A DNA stretch of 64,000 nucleotides, taken from assembly GCF_036226365.1 (NCBI RefSeq), contig NZ_CP108462.1, forward strand, positions 7,658,501-7,722,500. The letters are read 5' to 3'. Source of the stretch: Streptomyces sp. NBC_01262. GTDB lineage: Bacteria > Actinomycetota > Actinomycetes > Streptomycetales > Streptomycetaceae. The translations under genes were made by a program, and so were the position numbers. Position 1 is the stretch's first letter; each line of letters opens with the position of its first letter. The notes under the pieces were generated by a model. It worked only from the letters and a program-made list of their open reading frames with translations, made no database searches and was not told where the DNA came from. Positions 25,640-33,802 of the stretch are shown here, in pieces.

Positions 25640-27208
25640 TCAGCCGCGTCTCAGTAGCCGTGAGGCGCCCGCCGCGACCGTGGTTGCCAGGATCCAGCCC
25701 AGCATGGTGAGGACGGCCGCCACCCACTGCACATAGCCCTCCAGCCGCCAGGCGTTGTCCTGCCCCAGGTTGATGACCGGCAGCAGCAGATCGAGCGCGA
25801 AGAGCGGGGCGCTCCAGTGCGGAAAGGCGCCGGAGTCCGTCGCCGCGGGCGGCGTCTCGGGCGGAAACCGGACGGAGAAGAAGACCGCGCCGACCGCCCA
25901 CAGCAGTGCCATCCAGACCGCCGCGCGGCCGGGCCGGTAGCCGTAGCCGACCATGATCTCCTGCAGGTAGCCCCACAGTTTCCCGGCCACCGGCAGCGTC
26001 TCGCGGCGCCGCCGCTGCTTGGCGAGCAGCACCTCGCGGGCGTCGGAGTCCTCGCCGCTCACGCGCAGCGCGGCCGCCAGGTGCTCGTACGGCTCCGGGC
26101 TGTACTCGGGGGTCGCCGCCGCGAGCCACGCGATGCGCTCGCGCAGCGGGAACGGCCCCTCGGGGCTCAGCGAGCCGTAGGTGAAGCCGGTCAGGTCGAC
26201 GCCCGCCGCCTCCGGCCAGCATGCGCGCGTGTCGGTGAGATTGCCGACCCGGGCCCCGGCCAGCGAGATCAGCCCGCTGGGCGGCTCCTCCAGGGTGAGC
26301 CGCAGCTCGGGGGTCTGGACGCGGCGCAGGGACAGCTGCTGGTTGCCGGTGAGCCGGAAGCGTGCCTGGTTGATGATCACCGCGTTGCCGAACCGGCCGT
26401 CGTCCAGGCGCAGTCCGCCCTCGCAGGTGAAATGCCGCGTGCGCACGCCCAGCGGCGGGGTGCCGCTGTTGCTGCCGGAGCCGACATAGCCCGCGCTCAG
26501 GTAGAGGGTGTGCTCGACCTGGACCCGGGCGGCGTTGAGCGCGTAGCGCCCGTACGGATTGTGCAGGACGCTGCCGCGCAGGCTCAGCCGGCCGCCGATG
26601 CGCGCACTGCGCAGGCTGATCTCGCCGGTGGCCTCTATCAGCTCGGCCTCGACGTCCTGGGCGACACTCAGCCCGTCGGCGGCGATCGCGCGGCCGTGCC
26701 GGTCGCGGCGGACGGTGAGCTGGTTGAGGAGCAGATCGGTGCCGATGTGGGCGTCGGTGAGCCGGATGCCGCCCTCGACGGTGCACTGCGGCAGGTGCAG
26801 GTCGCCGGTGGTGTGCAGGCGGGCGGCCTCCAGGCGCGGGATGGCGCAGTGCACGAGCCGTACGGTGGTGAACTGGCACTCCGAGAGCATCACGACCTGC
26901 TCGAAGCGGCAGTCCCGCAGCTCGACGTACGGCACCACATTGCCGCCGGACAGCTGCAGTTCCCCGCTGATCTGCGCGCCCGACAGCTTGACGCACGACA
27001 CCCGGCCGGGCACGGCCGACGGCCCGTCCAGCAGCAGACGGGCGATGGCCTCGGCGCGCACGGTCCGGTCCGCGCCCCAGAAGCGGTCGGCGGCGGGATC
27101 GTCCCGCTCGGGGATGCCGGTGCGCAGGTCGCACCACTCGCCACGGCGGAACGCCCCCCACAGGGCCTGCTCCACCGGCGTCCAGTCCTGCGGTGGCTCA
27201 TCGGTCAC
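25640..27208 (-). CDS. Beta-helix repeat membrane protein of unknown function
   Basis: A 522-residue protein. After an N-terminal alpha region (residues 1-60), residues about 65-340 form a regular beta-solenoid: short turns with alternating L/I/V positions (SGAQISGELQLSG, DAHIGTDLLLNQ, SARIGGRLSLRG, GARVGNLTD), like pentapeptide-repeat or bactofilin helices. The C-terminus has two or three membrane segments (WMALLWAVGAVFFSV and the end). It is sometimes annotated as an oxidoreductase in actinobacteria, but I see no cofactor motif to support that. A membrane scaffold is more likely. Confidence 0.75.
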   Translation of the reverse strand: MTDEPPQDWTPVEQALWGAFRRGEWCDLRTGIPERDDPAADRFWGADRTVRAEAIARLLLDGPSAVPGRVSCVKLSGAQISGELQLSGGNVVPYVELRDCRFEQVVMLSECQFTTVRLVHCAIPRLEAARLHTTGDLHLPQCTVEGGIRLTDAHIGTDLLLNQLTVRRDRHGRAIAADGLSVAQDVEAELIEATGEISLRSARIGGRLSLRGSVLHNPYGRYALNAARVQVEHTLYLSAGYVGSGSNSGTPPLGVRTRHFTCEGGLRLDDGRFGNAVIINQARFRLTGNQQLSLRRVQTPELRLTLEEPPSGLISLAGARVGNLTDTRACWPEAAGVDLTGFTYGSLSPEGPFPLRERIAWLAAATPEYSPEPYEHLAAALRVSGEDSDAREVLLAKQRRRRETLPVAGKLWGYLQEIMVGYGYRPGRAAVWMALLWAVGAVFFSVRFPPETPPAATDSGAFPHWSAPLFALDLLLPVINLGQDNAWRLEGYVQWVAAVLTMLGWILATTVAAGASRLLRRG

Positions 27209-27338
27209 CGGGGTTCCCTCCCGTGGCTCACAGCGGCGACGGAAACGCTATCGGCAATGATCATCCGGTGGGGGCCGTATGGCCGTATGGCTTCGTATCA
27301 CCCACTGATACTCGCGCGAGCCGCCAGGGGCGGTTCTC

Positions 27339-27344
27339 TACACT
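27339..27344 (+). promoter_or_regulatory. Probable -10 element of a leaderless hisD promoter
   Basis: TACACT (TANNNT) ends 7 nt before the hisD GTG at 27352, the spacing that places the transcript start at or next to the start codon. GGGAGG directly abuts the GTG and is too close to act as a ribosome site. The his operon may therefore start from a leaderless mRNA. Confidence 0.55.
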
Positions 27345-27351
27345 TGGGAGG

Positions 27352-28674
27352 GTGATCTCCCGAATCGATCTGCGCGGCTCCGCCTTTCCCGAGGGCGGGA
27401 TCGACCGCGACCTGCTGCCCCGTGCCGACTTCGACGTCGAGGCCGCCCTTGAGAAGGTGCGCCCGATCTGCGAGGACGTGAAGCATCGCGGGACGGCGGC
27501 GCTGATCCACTACGCGGAGACGTTCGACGGAGTCGTCATCGACCGGATCCGGGTGTCCCCGGAGGCGCTGAAGCGCGCGCTGGCGGAGCTGGACCCGAAG
27601 GTGCGCGCCGCGCTGGAGGAGTCGATCCGGCGCGCCCGGATCGTGCACCGCGAGCAGCGCCGCAGCGACCACACCACGCAGGTCGTGCCGGGTGGCACGG
27701 TCACCGAGCGCTGGGTGCCCGTCGACCGCGTCGGGCTGTACGTGCCGGGCGGGCGGTCGGTCTACCCGTCGTCCGTGATCATGAACGTGGTGCCCGCGCA
27801 GGAGGCGGGGGTCGGCTCGATGGCCGTGGCCTCGCCCGCCCAAGCCGAGTTCGGCGGCCTGCCGCACCCGACGATCCTCGCCGCCTGCGAGCTGCTCGGC
27901 ATCGACGAGGTGTACGCGGCCGGTGGCGCCACCGCCGTCGCGATGTTCGCCTACGGCACCGAGGAGTGCCGCCCGGCGACCCTGGTCACCGGCCCCGGCA
28001 ACATCTACGTGGCCGCCGCCAAGCGCCTGCTCAAGGGCCGGATCGGCATCGACGCCGAGGCCGGGCCGACCGAGATCGCGATCCTGGCCGACGCCACCGC
28101 CGACCCGGTGCACGTCGCCGCCGACCTGATCAGCCAGGCCGAGCACGACCCGCTGGCCGCCGCCGTGCTCGTCACGGACTCGCCCGACCTGGCCGAGGCG
28201 GTCGAGAAGGAGCTCGCGGTCCAGGTCGCGGCCAGCAAGCACGTCGAGGACCGGATCGCCCCCGCGCTGGCCGGCCGCCAGTCCGGCATCGTCCTGGTCG
28301 ACGGCATCGACCAGGGGCTCGCGGTCGTGGACGCGTACGCCGCCGAGCACCTGGAGATCCAGACGGAGAACGCCGCCGCCGTCGCGGCCCGCGTGCGCAA
28401 CGCCGGTGCGATCTTCGTCGGCGCCTTCGCTCCCGTCTCGCTGGGCGACTACGCCGCCGGCTCCAACCACGTACTGCCCACCGGCGGCTGCGCCTGCCAC
28501 TCCTCCGGGCTGTCCGTGCAGTCCTTCCTGCGCGGCATCCACGTCGTGGACTACACCCGCGAGGCGCTGGCCGAGGTCGCCGGGACCGTGGTCACCCTCG
28601 CCGACGCCGAAGACCTGCCCGCGCACGGCGCGGCTGTACGAGCGCGATTCGATTGGACGGTACCGGGTTCGTGA
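27352..28674 (+). CDS. hisD: Histidinol dehydrogenase
   Basis: Catalyses the last two steps of histidine synthesis, histidinol to histidine, using two NAD+ and zinc. It has 440 residues, normal for the family. Landmarks are RVGLYVPGG, LVTGPGNIYVAAAKR, DLISQAEHDP and AYAAEHLEIQ with the catalytic Glu-His pair, and the signature near the end including HSSGLSVQSF. First gene of a tight operon; its stop overlaps the hisC start (GTGA). Confidence 0.97.
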   Translation: MISRIDLRGSAFPEGGIDRDLLPRADFDVEAALEKVRPICEDVKHRGTAALIHYAETFDGVVIDRIRVSPEALKRALAELDPKVRAALEESIRRARIVHREQRRSDHTTQVVPGGTVTERWVPVDRVGLYVPGGRSVYPSSVIMNVVPAQEAGVGSMAVASPAQAEFGGLPHPTILAACELLGIDEVYAAGGATAVAMFAYGTEECRPATLVTGPGNIYVAAAKRLLKGRIGIDAEAGPTEIAILADATADPVHVAADLISQAEHDPLAAAVLVTDSPDLAEAVEKELAVQVAASKHVEDRIAPALAGRQSGIVLVDGIDQGLAVVDAYAAEHLEIQTENAAAVAARVRNAGAIFVGAFAPVSLGDYAAGSNHVLPTGGCACHSSGLSVQSFLRGIHVVDYTREALAEVAGTVVTLADAEDLPAHGAAVRARFDWTVPGS

Positions 28675-29771
28675 CCGGCATTGACGACCTCCCCATCAGG
28701 GACGAACTGCGCGGCCAGTCCCCGTACGGCGCCCCCCAGCTCGACGTCCCCGTACGCCTGAACACCAACGAGAACCCGTACCCGCTGCCCGATGCCCTCG
28801 TCGACCGCATCGCCGAGCGCGTGCGCGAGGCGGCCAGGAACCTCAACCGCTACCCGGACCGGGACGCGGTCGAGCTGCGCACCGGGCTCGCGCAATACCT
28901 CACGCGCACCGCCGGGCACGAAGTCGCCGCGGCCAACGTTTGGGCGGCGAACGGCTCCAACGAGGTCATCCAGCAACTGCTGCAGACCTTCGGCGGCCCC
29001 GGACGCACGGCGATCGGCTTCGAGCCCTCGTACTCGATGCACGGGCTGATCTCGCGCGGCACCGGCACGGCGTGGCTGTCCGGCCCGCGCAACGAGGACT
29101 TCACGATCGACGTGACCGCCGCCGCGCGGGCCATCGCCGAGCACAAGCCGCACGTGGTCTTCATCACCTCCCCGAACAACCCCACCGGCACGGCGGTCGA
29201 GGCCGGGACCGTCCTCGCGCTGTACGAGGCCGCGCAGGCGGCCCGCCCCTGCCTGGTCGTGGTGGACGAGGCCTACGGCGAGTTCAGCCACAGCCCGTCC
29301 CTGCTGCCGCTGATCGAGGGCCGCCCCAACCTGGTGGTCAGCCGCACCATGTCCAAGGCCTTCGGCGCGGCCGGGCTGCGCCTGGGCTACCTCGCCGCCG
29401 ACCCGGCGGTCGTGGACGCCGTGCAGCTCGTACGCCTGCCGTACCACCTGTCCGCCGTCACGCAGGCCACCGCGCTCGCCGCGCTGGAGCACACCGATAC
29501 CCTGCTCGGGTACGTCGAACAGCTCAAGGCCGAGCGGGACCGCCTGGTCGACGAGCTGCGCGCGATCGGCTACGAGGTCACCGACTCCGACGCCAACTTC
29601 GTCCAGTTCGGCCGCTTCGAGGACAGCCACACCGCCTGGCAGGCGATCCTCGACCACGGCGTCCTGGTCCGCGACAACGGCGTACCGGGCTGGCTGCGGG
29701 TCACCGCGGGCACCCCGGCCGAGAACGACGCGTTCCTGGAAGCGGCACGCGACCTGAAGAAGGAGCAGTAA
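28671..29771 (+). CDS. hisC: Histidinol-phosphate aminotransferase
   Basis: PLP enzyme that makes histidinol phosphate from imidazole acetol phosphate and glutamate, 366 residues. Fold type I motifs: NTNENPYPLP at the start, ITSPNNPTGT, VVDEAYGEF and SRTMSKAFGAAGLRLG, which holds the Schiff-base lysine. The GTG at 28671 overlaps the hisD stop, a sign of translational coupling. hisB follows 5 nt after the stop. Confidence 0.96.
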   Translation: MTGIDDLPIRDELRGQSPYGAPQLDVPVRLNTNENPYPLPDALVDRIAERVREAARNLNRYPDRDAVELRTGLAQYLTRTAGHEVAAANVWAANGSNEVIQQLLQTFGGPGRTAIGFEPSYSMHGLISRGTGTAWLSGPRNEDFTIDVTAAARAIAEHKPHVVFITSPNNPTGTAVEAGTVLALYEAAQAARPCLVVVDEAYGEFSHSPSLLPLIEGRPNLVVSRTMSKAFGAAGLRLGYLAADPAVVDAVQLVRLPYHLSAVTQATALAALEHTDTLLGYVEQLKAERDRLVDELRAIGYEVTDSDANFVQFGRFEDSHTAWQAILDHGVLVRDNGVPGWLRVTAGTPAENDAFLEAARDLKKEQ

Positions 29772-29776
29772 GGCAC

Positions 29777-30370
29777 ATGACCCGCGTAGGCCGCGTGGAA
29801 CGCACCACCAAGGAGACCTCGGTCCTCGTCGAGATCGATCTCGACGGCACCGGCCGGACCGACATCTCGACCGGCGTCGGCTTCTACGACCACATGCTCG
29901 ACCAGCTCGGCCGCCACGGCCTCTTCGACCTCACCGTCAAGACCGAGGGCGACCTGCACATCGACTCCCACCACACCATCGAGGACTCCGCCCTCGCGCT
30001 CGGCGCCGCCTTCAAGCAGGCGCTCGGCGACAAGGTGGGCATCTACCGCTTCGGCAACTGCACGGTCCCGCTGGACGAGTCCCTCGCGCAGGTGACCGTC
30101 GACCTGTCCGGCCGCCCGTACCTGGTGCACACCGAGCCGGAGAAGATGGCGCCGATGATCGGCGAGTACGACACCACGATGACCCGGCACATCCTGGAGT
30201 CCTTCGTCGCGCAGGCGCAGATCGCGCTGCACGTCCACGTCCCGTACGGGCGCAACGCCCACCACATCGTGGAGTGCCAGTTCAAGGCGCTCGCGCGCGC
30301 GCTGCGTTACGCGAGCGAACGCGACCCGCGCGCGGCGGGAATCCTGCCTTCGACCAAGGGCGCCCTGTAA
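29777..30370 (+). CDS. hisB: Imidazoleglycerol-phosphate dehydratase
   Basis: Manganese enzyme that dehydrates imidazole glycerol phosphate; 197 residues, so it lacks the phosphatase half found in enterobacterial HisB. The signatures DHMLDQLGRHG and DSHHTIEDSALALG carry the metal-binding His/Glu residues, and a second His cluster HAHHIVE-like segment (NAHHIVECQFKA) is near the C-terminus. ATG at 29777 follows AAGGAGCAG. The stop overlaps the start of the next small gene by 1 nt (TAATG). Confidence 0.97.
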   Translation: MTRVGRVERTTKETSVLVEIDLDGTGRTDISTGVGFYDHMLDQLGRHGLFDLTVKTEGDLHIDSHHTIEDSALALGAAFKQALGDKVGIYRFGNCTVPLDESLAQVTVDLSGRPYLVHTEPEKMAPMIGEYDTTMTRHILESFVAQAQIALHVHVPYGRNAHHIVECQFKALARALRYASERDPRAAGILPSTKGAL

Positions 30371-30522
30371 TGAACAAGGCATCGACGCTCTACATCCTGC
30401 TGGGGCTCTTCCTCGCCGGCGGGGTCTACTCCTTCTGGAAGCAGAAGCTCCCGAAGGGTGTCATCGTGCTGCTCGGCATCGGCTCCGCCATGTCGCTGGC
30501 CGCCGGTCTGCTGCGTCTGTAA
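30370..30522 (+). CDS. Small membrane protein in the his operon
   Basis: A 50-residue protein with two hydrophobic segments (about 6-23 and 31-48) around a short basic loop (WKQKLPKG). Its ATG shares a base with the hisB stop codon and hisH starts 11 nt after its own stop, so it is part of the operon. Function unknown. The same position in the his cluster is occupied by a similar small gene in streptomycetes as far as I recall. Confidence 0.8.
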   Translation: MNKASTLYILLGLFLAGGVYSFWKQKLPKGVIVLLGIGSAMSLAAGLLRL

Positions 30523-30533
30523 GGGGCCCTGGT

Positions 30534-31169
30534 ATGAGCAAGAACGTGGTCGTCCTCGACTACGGCTTCGGCAACGTCCGCTCCGCCGAGCGCGCCCTGG
30601 CCCGGGCCGGGGCCGAGGTCGAGATCACCGCCGACTTCGACAAGGCCATGAACGCCGACGGGCTCCTGGTCCCCGGCGTCGGTGCCTTCGCCGCGTGCAT
30701 GGCGGGCCTGAAGTCCGTACGCGGCGAGTGGATCATCGGCCGGCGCCTCGCCGGCGGACGCCCCGTGATGGGCATCTGCGTCGGCATGCAGATCCTCTTC
30801 GCGCGCGGCGTCGAGCACGGCGTCGAGACCGACGGCTGCGACGAGTGGCCCGGCACCGTGGAGCCGCTGCGCGCGCCGATCGTCCCGCACATGGGCTGGA
30901 ACACGGTGAAGGCACCCGAGGACACCCGGCTCTTCGCGGGGCTGGACCCGGACGAGCGCTACTACTTCGTGCACTCCTACGCGGTCCGAGAATGGGAGCT
31001 GGAGGTGACCAACGCCAACATCCGGTCGCCGAAGGTCACCTGGGCCACCCATGGCGAGCCCTTCGTCGCCGCCGTGGAGAACGGCCCCCTGTGGGCCACC
31101 CAGTTCCACCCCGAGAAGTCCGGCGACGCCGGCTCCCAGCTGCTGACCAACTGGCTCGAGACCCTTTAG
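30534..31169 (+). CDS. hisH: Imidazole glycerol phosphate synthase, glutaminase subunit
   Basis: Class I glutamine amidotransferase, 211 residues. It supplies ammonia to HisF. The triad is visible: nucleophile C82 in GICVGMQ, H192 and E194 in FHPEKSG. The N-terminus VVVLDYGFGNVRS is typical. ATG 30534, close spacing to the preceding small gene and to priA (13 nt). Confidence 0.96.
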   Translation: MSKNVVVLDYGFGNVRSAERALARAGAEVEITADFDKAMNADGLLVPGVGAFAACMAGLKSVRGEWIIGRRLAGGRPVMGICVGMQILFARGVEHGVETDGCDEWPGTVEPLRAPIVPHMGWNTVKAPEDTRLFAGLDPDERYYFVHSYAVREWELEVTNANIRSPKVTWATHGEPFVAAVENGPLWATQFHPEKSGDAGSQLLTNWLETL

Positions 31170-31182
31170 GACGCCCCGACCC

Positions 31183-31914
31183 ATGAGCATCAACCGCCTC
31201 GAACTCCTCCCGGCCGTCGACGTCCGCGACGGCCAGGCCGTCCGCCTCGTCCACGGCGAGTCCGGCTCCGAGACGTCCTACGGCGACCCGCTGGCCGCCG
31301 CCCTCGCCTGGCAGCAGTCCGGCGCCGAGTGGCTGCACCTGGTGGACCTCGACGCCGCCTTCGGCACCGGCGACAACCGGGCGCAGATCGCCGAGGTCGC
31401 ACGCTCCATGGACATCAAGGTCGAGCTGTCCGGCGGCATCCGCGACGACGACACCCTCGCCGCCGCCCTCGCCACCGGCTGCACCCGGGTCAACCTCGGC
31501 ACCGCCGCCCTGGAGACCCCCGAGTGGGTCGCCAAGGTCATCGCCCAGCACGGCGACCGCATCGCGGTCGGCCTGGACGTACGCGGCACGACCCTGCGCG
31601 GCCGCGGCTGGACCCGCGACGGCGGCGACCTCTACGAGACGCTGGCGCGGCTCGACAGCGAGGGCTGCGCCCGCTACGTCGTCACCGACATCGCCAAGGA
31701 CGGCACGCTCCAGGGCCCCAACCTGGAACTGCTGAAGAACGTCTGCGCGGCCACCGACAAGCCCGTTGTCGCATCCGGCGGCGTTTCCTCCCTTGACGAC
31801 CTGCGCGCGATTGCGACCCTTGTCCCGGAGGGTGTTGAAGGCGCCATCGTCGGCAAGGCTCTCTACGCCAAGGCGTTCACCTTGGAAGAGGCTCTGGAGG
31901 CCGTATCACGATGA
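31183..31914 (+). CDS. priA: Bifunctional HisA/TrpF isomerase PriA
   Basis: A 243-residue (beta/alpha)8 protein that by family opens the ring of ProFAR for histidine and also isomerises phosphoribosyl anthranilate for tryptophan. D13 in LLPAVDV and the Asp in VGLDVRG are the expected acid/base residues. The actinobacterial PriA identity is supported by the absence of any trpF among the trp genes in this window, although a trpF elsewhere cannot be excluded. Its stop overlaps the start of the Rid gene (ATGA). Confidence 0.93.
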   Translation: MSINRLELLPAVDVRDGQAVRLVHGESGSETSYGDPLAAALAWQQSGAEWLHLVDLDAAFGTGDNRAQIAEVARSMDIKVELSGGIRDDDTLAAALATGCTRVNLGTAALETPEWVAKVIAQHGDRIAVGLDVRGTTLRGRGWTRDGGDLYETLARLDSEGCARYVVTDIAKDGTLQGPNLELLKNVCAATDKPVVASGGVSSLDDLRAIATLVPEGVEGAIVGKALYAKAFTLEEALEAVSR

Positions 31915-32327
31915 CTGAAACCCCCGCCGCAGCCGCAGCAGTACAGCGCGTGCAGAGCGACAGCCCATGGGAGGAGACCATGGGGTTCGCCCGGGCGGTC
32001 GCGGCCGGGGACCGGGTCCTGGTCGGCGGCACCATGCCGCTGGTCGGCGGGGCGGTGCGCGGCGAGGGCAGCCCGTACGAGCAGGCCATGCTGGCCTTCG
32101 GCAACGCGCTCGCCGCGCTGGAGAAGTTCGGCCTCGGACCCGAGAGCGTCATCCGTACCCGCATGTACCTCAGCCACGCCCGGGACGCCGATGACGTCGG
32201 CCGCGCCCACAAGGAGCTGTTCGGCGCGGTGCGCCCGGCCGGGACCATCGTGGTGGTGGCCGGTTTCGTCGACTCGCGCGTCCTGGTCGAGGTCGAAGTA
32301 GAAGCATTCCGAGGAGCCCCAGAATGA
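31911..32327 (+). CDS. Rid-family (YjgF/YER057c/UK114) protein without the deaminase arginine
   Basis: A 138-residue Rid domain protein. Archetypal RidA hydrolyses reactive enamine/imine intermediates and uses the Arg of a PARS motif. Here the matching segment reads RPAGTIVVVAG, with Gly in place of that Arg, so imine deaminase activity is doubtful and it is probably one of the divergent Rid subfamilies. It sits between priA and hisF with ATGA overlaps on both sides, so it is strictly co-expressed with histidine synthesis. Confidence 0.88.
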   Translation: MTETPAAAAAVQRVQSDSPWEETMGFARAVAAGDRVLVGGTMPLVGGAVRGEGSPYEQAMLAFGNALAALEKFGLGPESVIRTRMYLSHARDADDVGRAHKELFGAVRPAGTIVVVAGFVDSRVLVEVEVEAFRGAPE

Positions 32328-33079
32328 CCCTCGCGGTCCGAGTCATCCCCTGCCTCGACGTGGACAACGGCCGTGTCGTCAAGGGCGTCAACTTCCAGAA
32401 CCTCCGCGACGCCGGCGACCCGGTCGAGATGGCCAAGCTCTACGACGCCGAAGGCGCGGACGAGCTGACCTTCCTGGACATCACCGCTTCCTCGGGTGAC
32501 CGCGAGACCACGTACGACGTGGTGCGCCGCACCGCCGAGCAGGTCTTCATCCCGCTGACGGTCGGCGGCGGCGTCCGGTCGGCGGACGACGTCGACAAGC
32601 TGCTGCGGGCCGGCGCCGACAAGGTCGGCGTCAACACCGCCGCCATCGCCCGCCCCGAGCTGATCAGCGAGATCGCCGAGCGCTTCGGCAGCCAGGTGCT
32701 GGTCCTGTCGGTCGACGCCCGCCGCACCGCGACAGGGTCGTTCGAGGTCACCACCCACGGCGGCCGACGCGGCACCGGCATCGACGCCGTCGAATGGGCC
32801 CACCGGGCGGCCGGGCTCGGCGCCGGTGAGATCCTGCTCAACTCCATGGACGCCGACGGCACCAAGGACGGCTACGACACCGAGATGATCGCCGCGGTGC
32901 GGGCGCACGTCACCGTCCCCGTGATCGCCAGCGGCGGCGCCGGCAAGCTCGGTGACTTCGCCCCGGCGGTCGCGGCAGGCGCCGACGCCGTACTGGCGGC
33001 CTCCGTCTTCCACTTCGGCGACCTGCGCATCGGCGAGGTCAAGGACGCACTGCGCGGGGCGGGTCACCCGGTGCGCTGA
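32324..33079 (+). CDS. hisF: Imidazole glycerol phosphate synthase, cyclase subunit
   Basis: A 251-residue (beta/alpha)8 enzyme that uses ammonia from HisH to form imidazole glycerol phosphate and AICAR. The N-terminal RVIPCLDVDNGRVVKGVNF gives the catalytic Asp; a second catalytic Asp lies in VLSVDARRT. The ATG at 32324 overlaps the Rid stop. Last gene of the run; a long inverted repeat lies 34 bases after the stop. Confidence 0.97.
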   Translation: MTLAVRVIPCLDVDNGRVVKGVNFQNLRDAGDPVEMAKLYDAEGADELTFLDITASSGDRETTYDVVRRTAEQVFIPLTVGGGVRSADDVDKLLRAGADKVGVNTAAIARPELISEIAERFGSQVLVLSVDARRTATGSFEVTTHGGRRGTGIDAVEWAHRAAGLGAGEILLNSMDADGTKDGYDTEMIAAVRAHVTVPVIASGGAGKLGDFAPAVAAGADAVLAASVFHFGDLRIGEVKDALRGAGHPVR

Positions 33080-33113
33080 CCGCCGCGCGGCGGCCCCGGC
33101 TGAGAGCGAAGGA

Positions 33114-33165
33114 GATAGGAAAGGGAAGTTGCGCAAAATATATTGCGCAACTTTCCTTTCCTATC
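33114..33165. promoter_or_regulatory. 23-bp inverted repeat between hisF and the ArsR gene (operator and/or terminator)
   Basis: Two 23-bp arms (33114-33136 and 33143-33165) match at 22 of 23 positions around an AATATA centre. Each arm ends in the 8-bp self-palindrome TTGCGCAA. The segment is far richer in A/T than its surroundings. It overlaps the presumed promoter of the ArsR-type gene, which starts 14 nt later, so autoregulation through this site is likely. It could also fold as the hisF terminator, though no T-run follows. Confidence 0.75.
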
Positions 33166-33178
33166 TATCGTCGTGGAC

Positions 33179-33769
33179 ATGGCCAATGACGAGACCCGGT
33201 GGATCACCGACGTGAAGGCGCTCAAGGTCTTCACCCACCCCCTGCGCATCAAGCTCTACCGAGCGCTCCACGCCTCCCGTAAGGCAACCGCCTCCCAGCT
33301 CGCCGAACAGGTCGACGAAGCCGTGTCGCTGGTCAGTTACCACCTGCGCAAGCTGGCCGAGCACGGCTTCATCGTCGAGGCGCCCGACGAGAGTTCGGAC
33401 GGGCGGGAGCGGTGGTGGCAGCCGTCCTCGGAGCGCAGCGTCAGAGTCCGCAGCTCGGACTTCGCCGGGCAGCCGGAGGGCGCGGCGGTGATGAGCGAGA
33501 TGAACCGCCAGATGCTGGCGACCCGGTACGAGCGCTACTCGCGCTATCTCGACCAGCACGGCGCATGGCCGCAGGCGTGGGAGGACGTGGCGTTCAGCTC
33601 CGAGTACCTGGTCCGCCTGACGTCGGAGGAGATGCGGCAACTGGGCGAGGAGATGGACGCCTTGACCCGCCGCTGGCAGGACCGGGGCCGCGCGGCCGAC
33701 GAGGCGGGCGACACCGAGGGCCGCGAGCACGTGGCTCTGCACCTGTATGGATTCCCTTTCCGCGACTGA
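33179..33769 (+). CDS. ArsR-type winged-helix transcriptional regulator
   Basis: A 196-residue regulator. Residues about 10-75 form a winged helix (LKVFTHPLRIKLYRAL, TASQLAEQVDEAVSLVSYHLRKLAEHGFIVEA) of the HTH_20/ArsR kind. There is no metal-binding ELxxC motif, so the ligand is probably not a metal. The C-terminal half is helical and may bind a small molecule. The ATG at 33179 lacks a ribosome site; TATCGT lies 7 nt upstream, so the mRNA may be leaderless. It precedes an MFS exporter by 33 nt and probably controls it and itself. Confidence 0.88.
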   Translation: MANDETRWITDVKALKVFTHPLRIKLYRALHASRKATASQLAEQVDEAVSLVSYHLRKLAEHGFIVEAPDESSDGRERWWQPSSERSVRVRSSDFAGQPEGAAVMSEMNRQMLATRYERYSRYLDQHGAWPQAWEDVAFSSEYLVRLTSEEMRQLGEEMDALTRRWQDRGRAADEAGDTEGREHVALHLYGFPFRD

Positions 33770-33802
33770 CCTGTGAAGACCTTGAAGAAGGAGGACGCCG
33801 CG

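Noticed and set aside
31183..31914. hisA as the name of this isomerase
   Set aside because: Actinobacteria use the bifunctional PriA and no trpF is seen, so priA is preferred.
33143..33181. Longer ArsR start at the TTG inside the inverted repeat
   Set aside because: It would put the start codon in the operator-like repeat, adds residues with no conservation and lacks a ribosome site.
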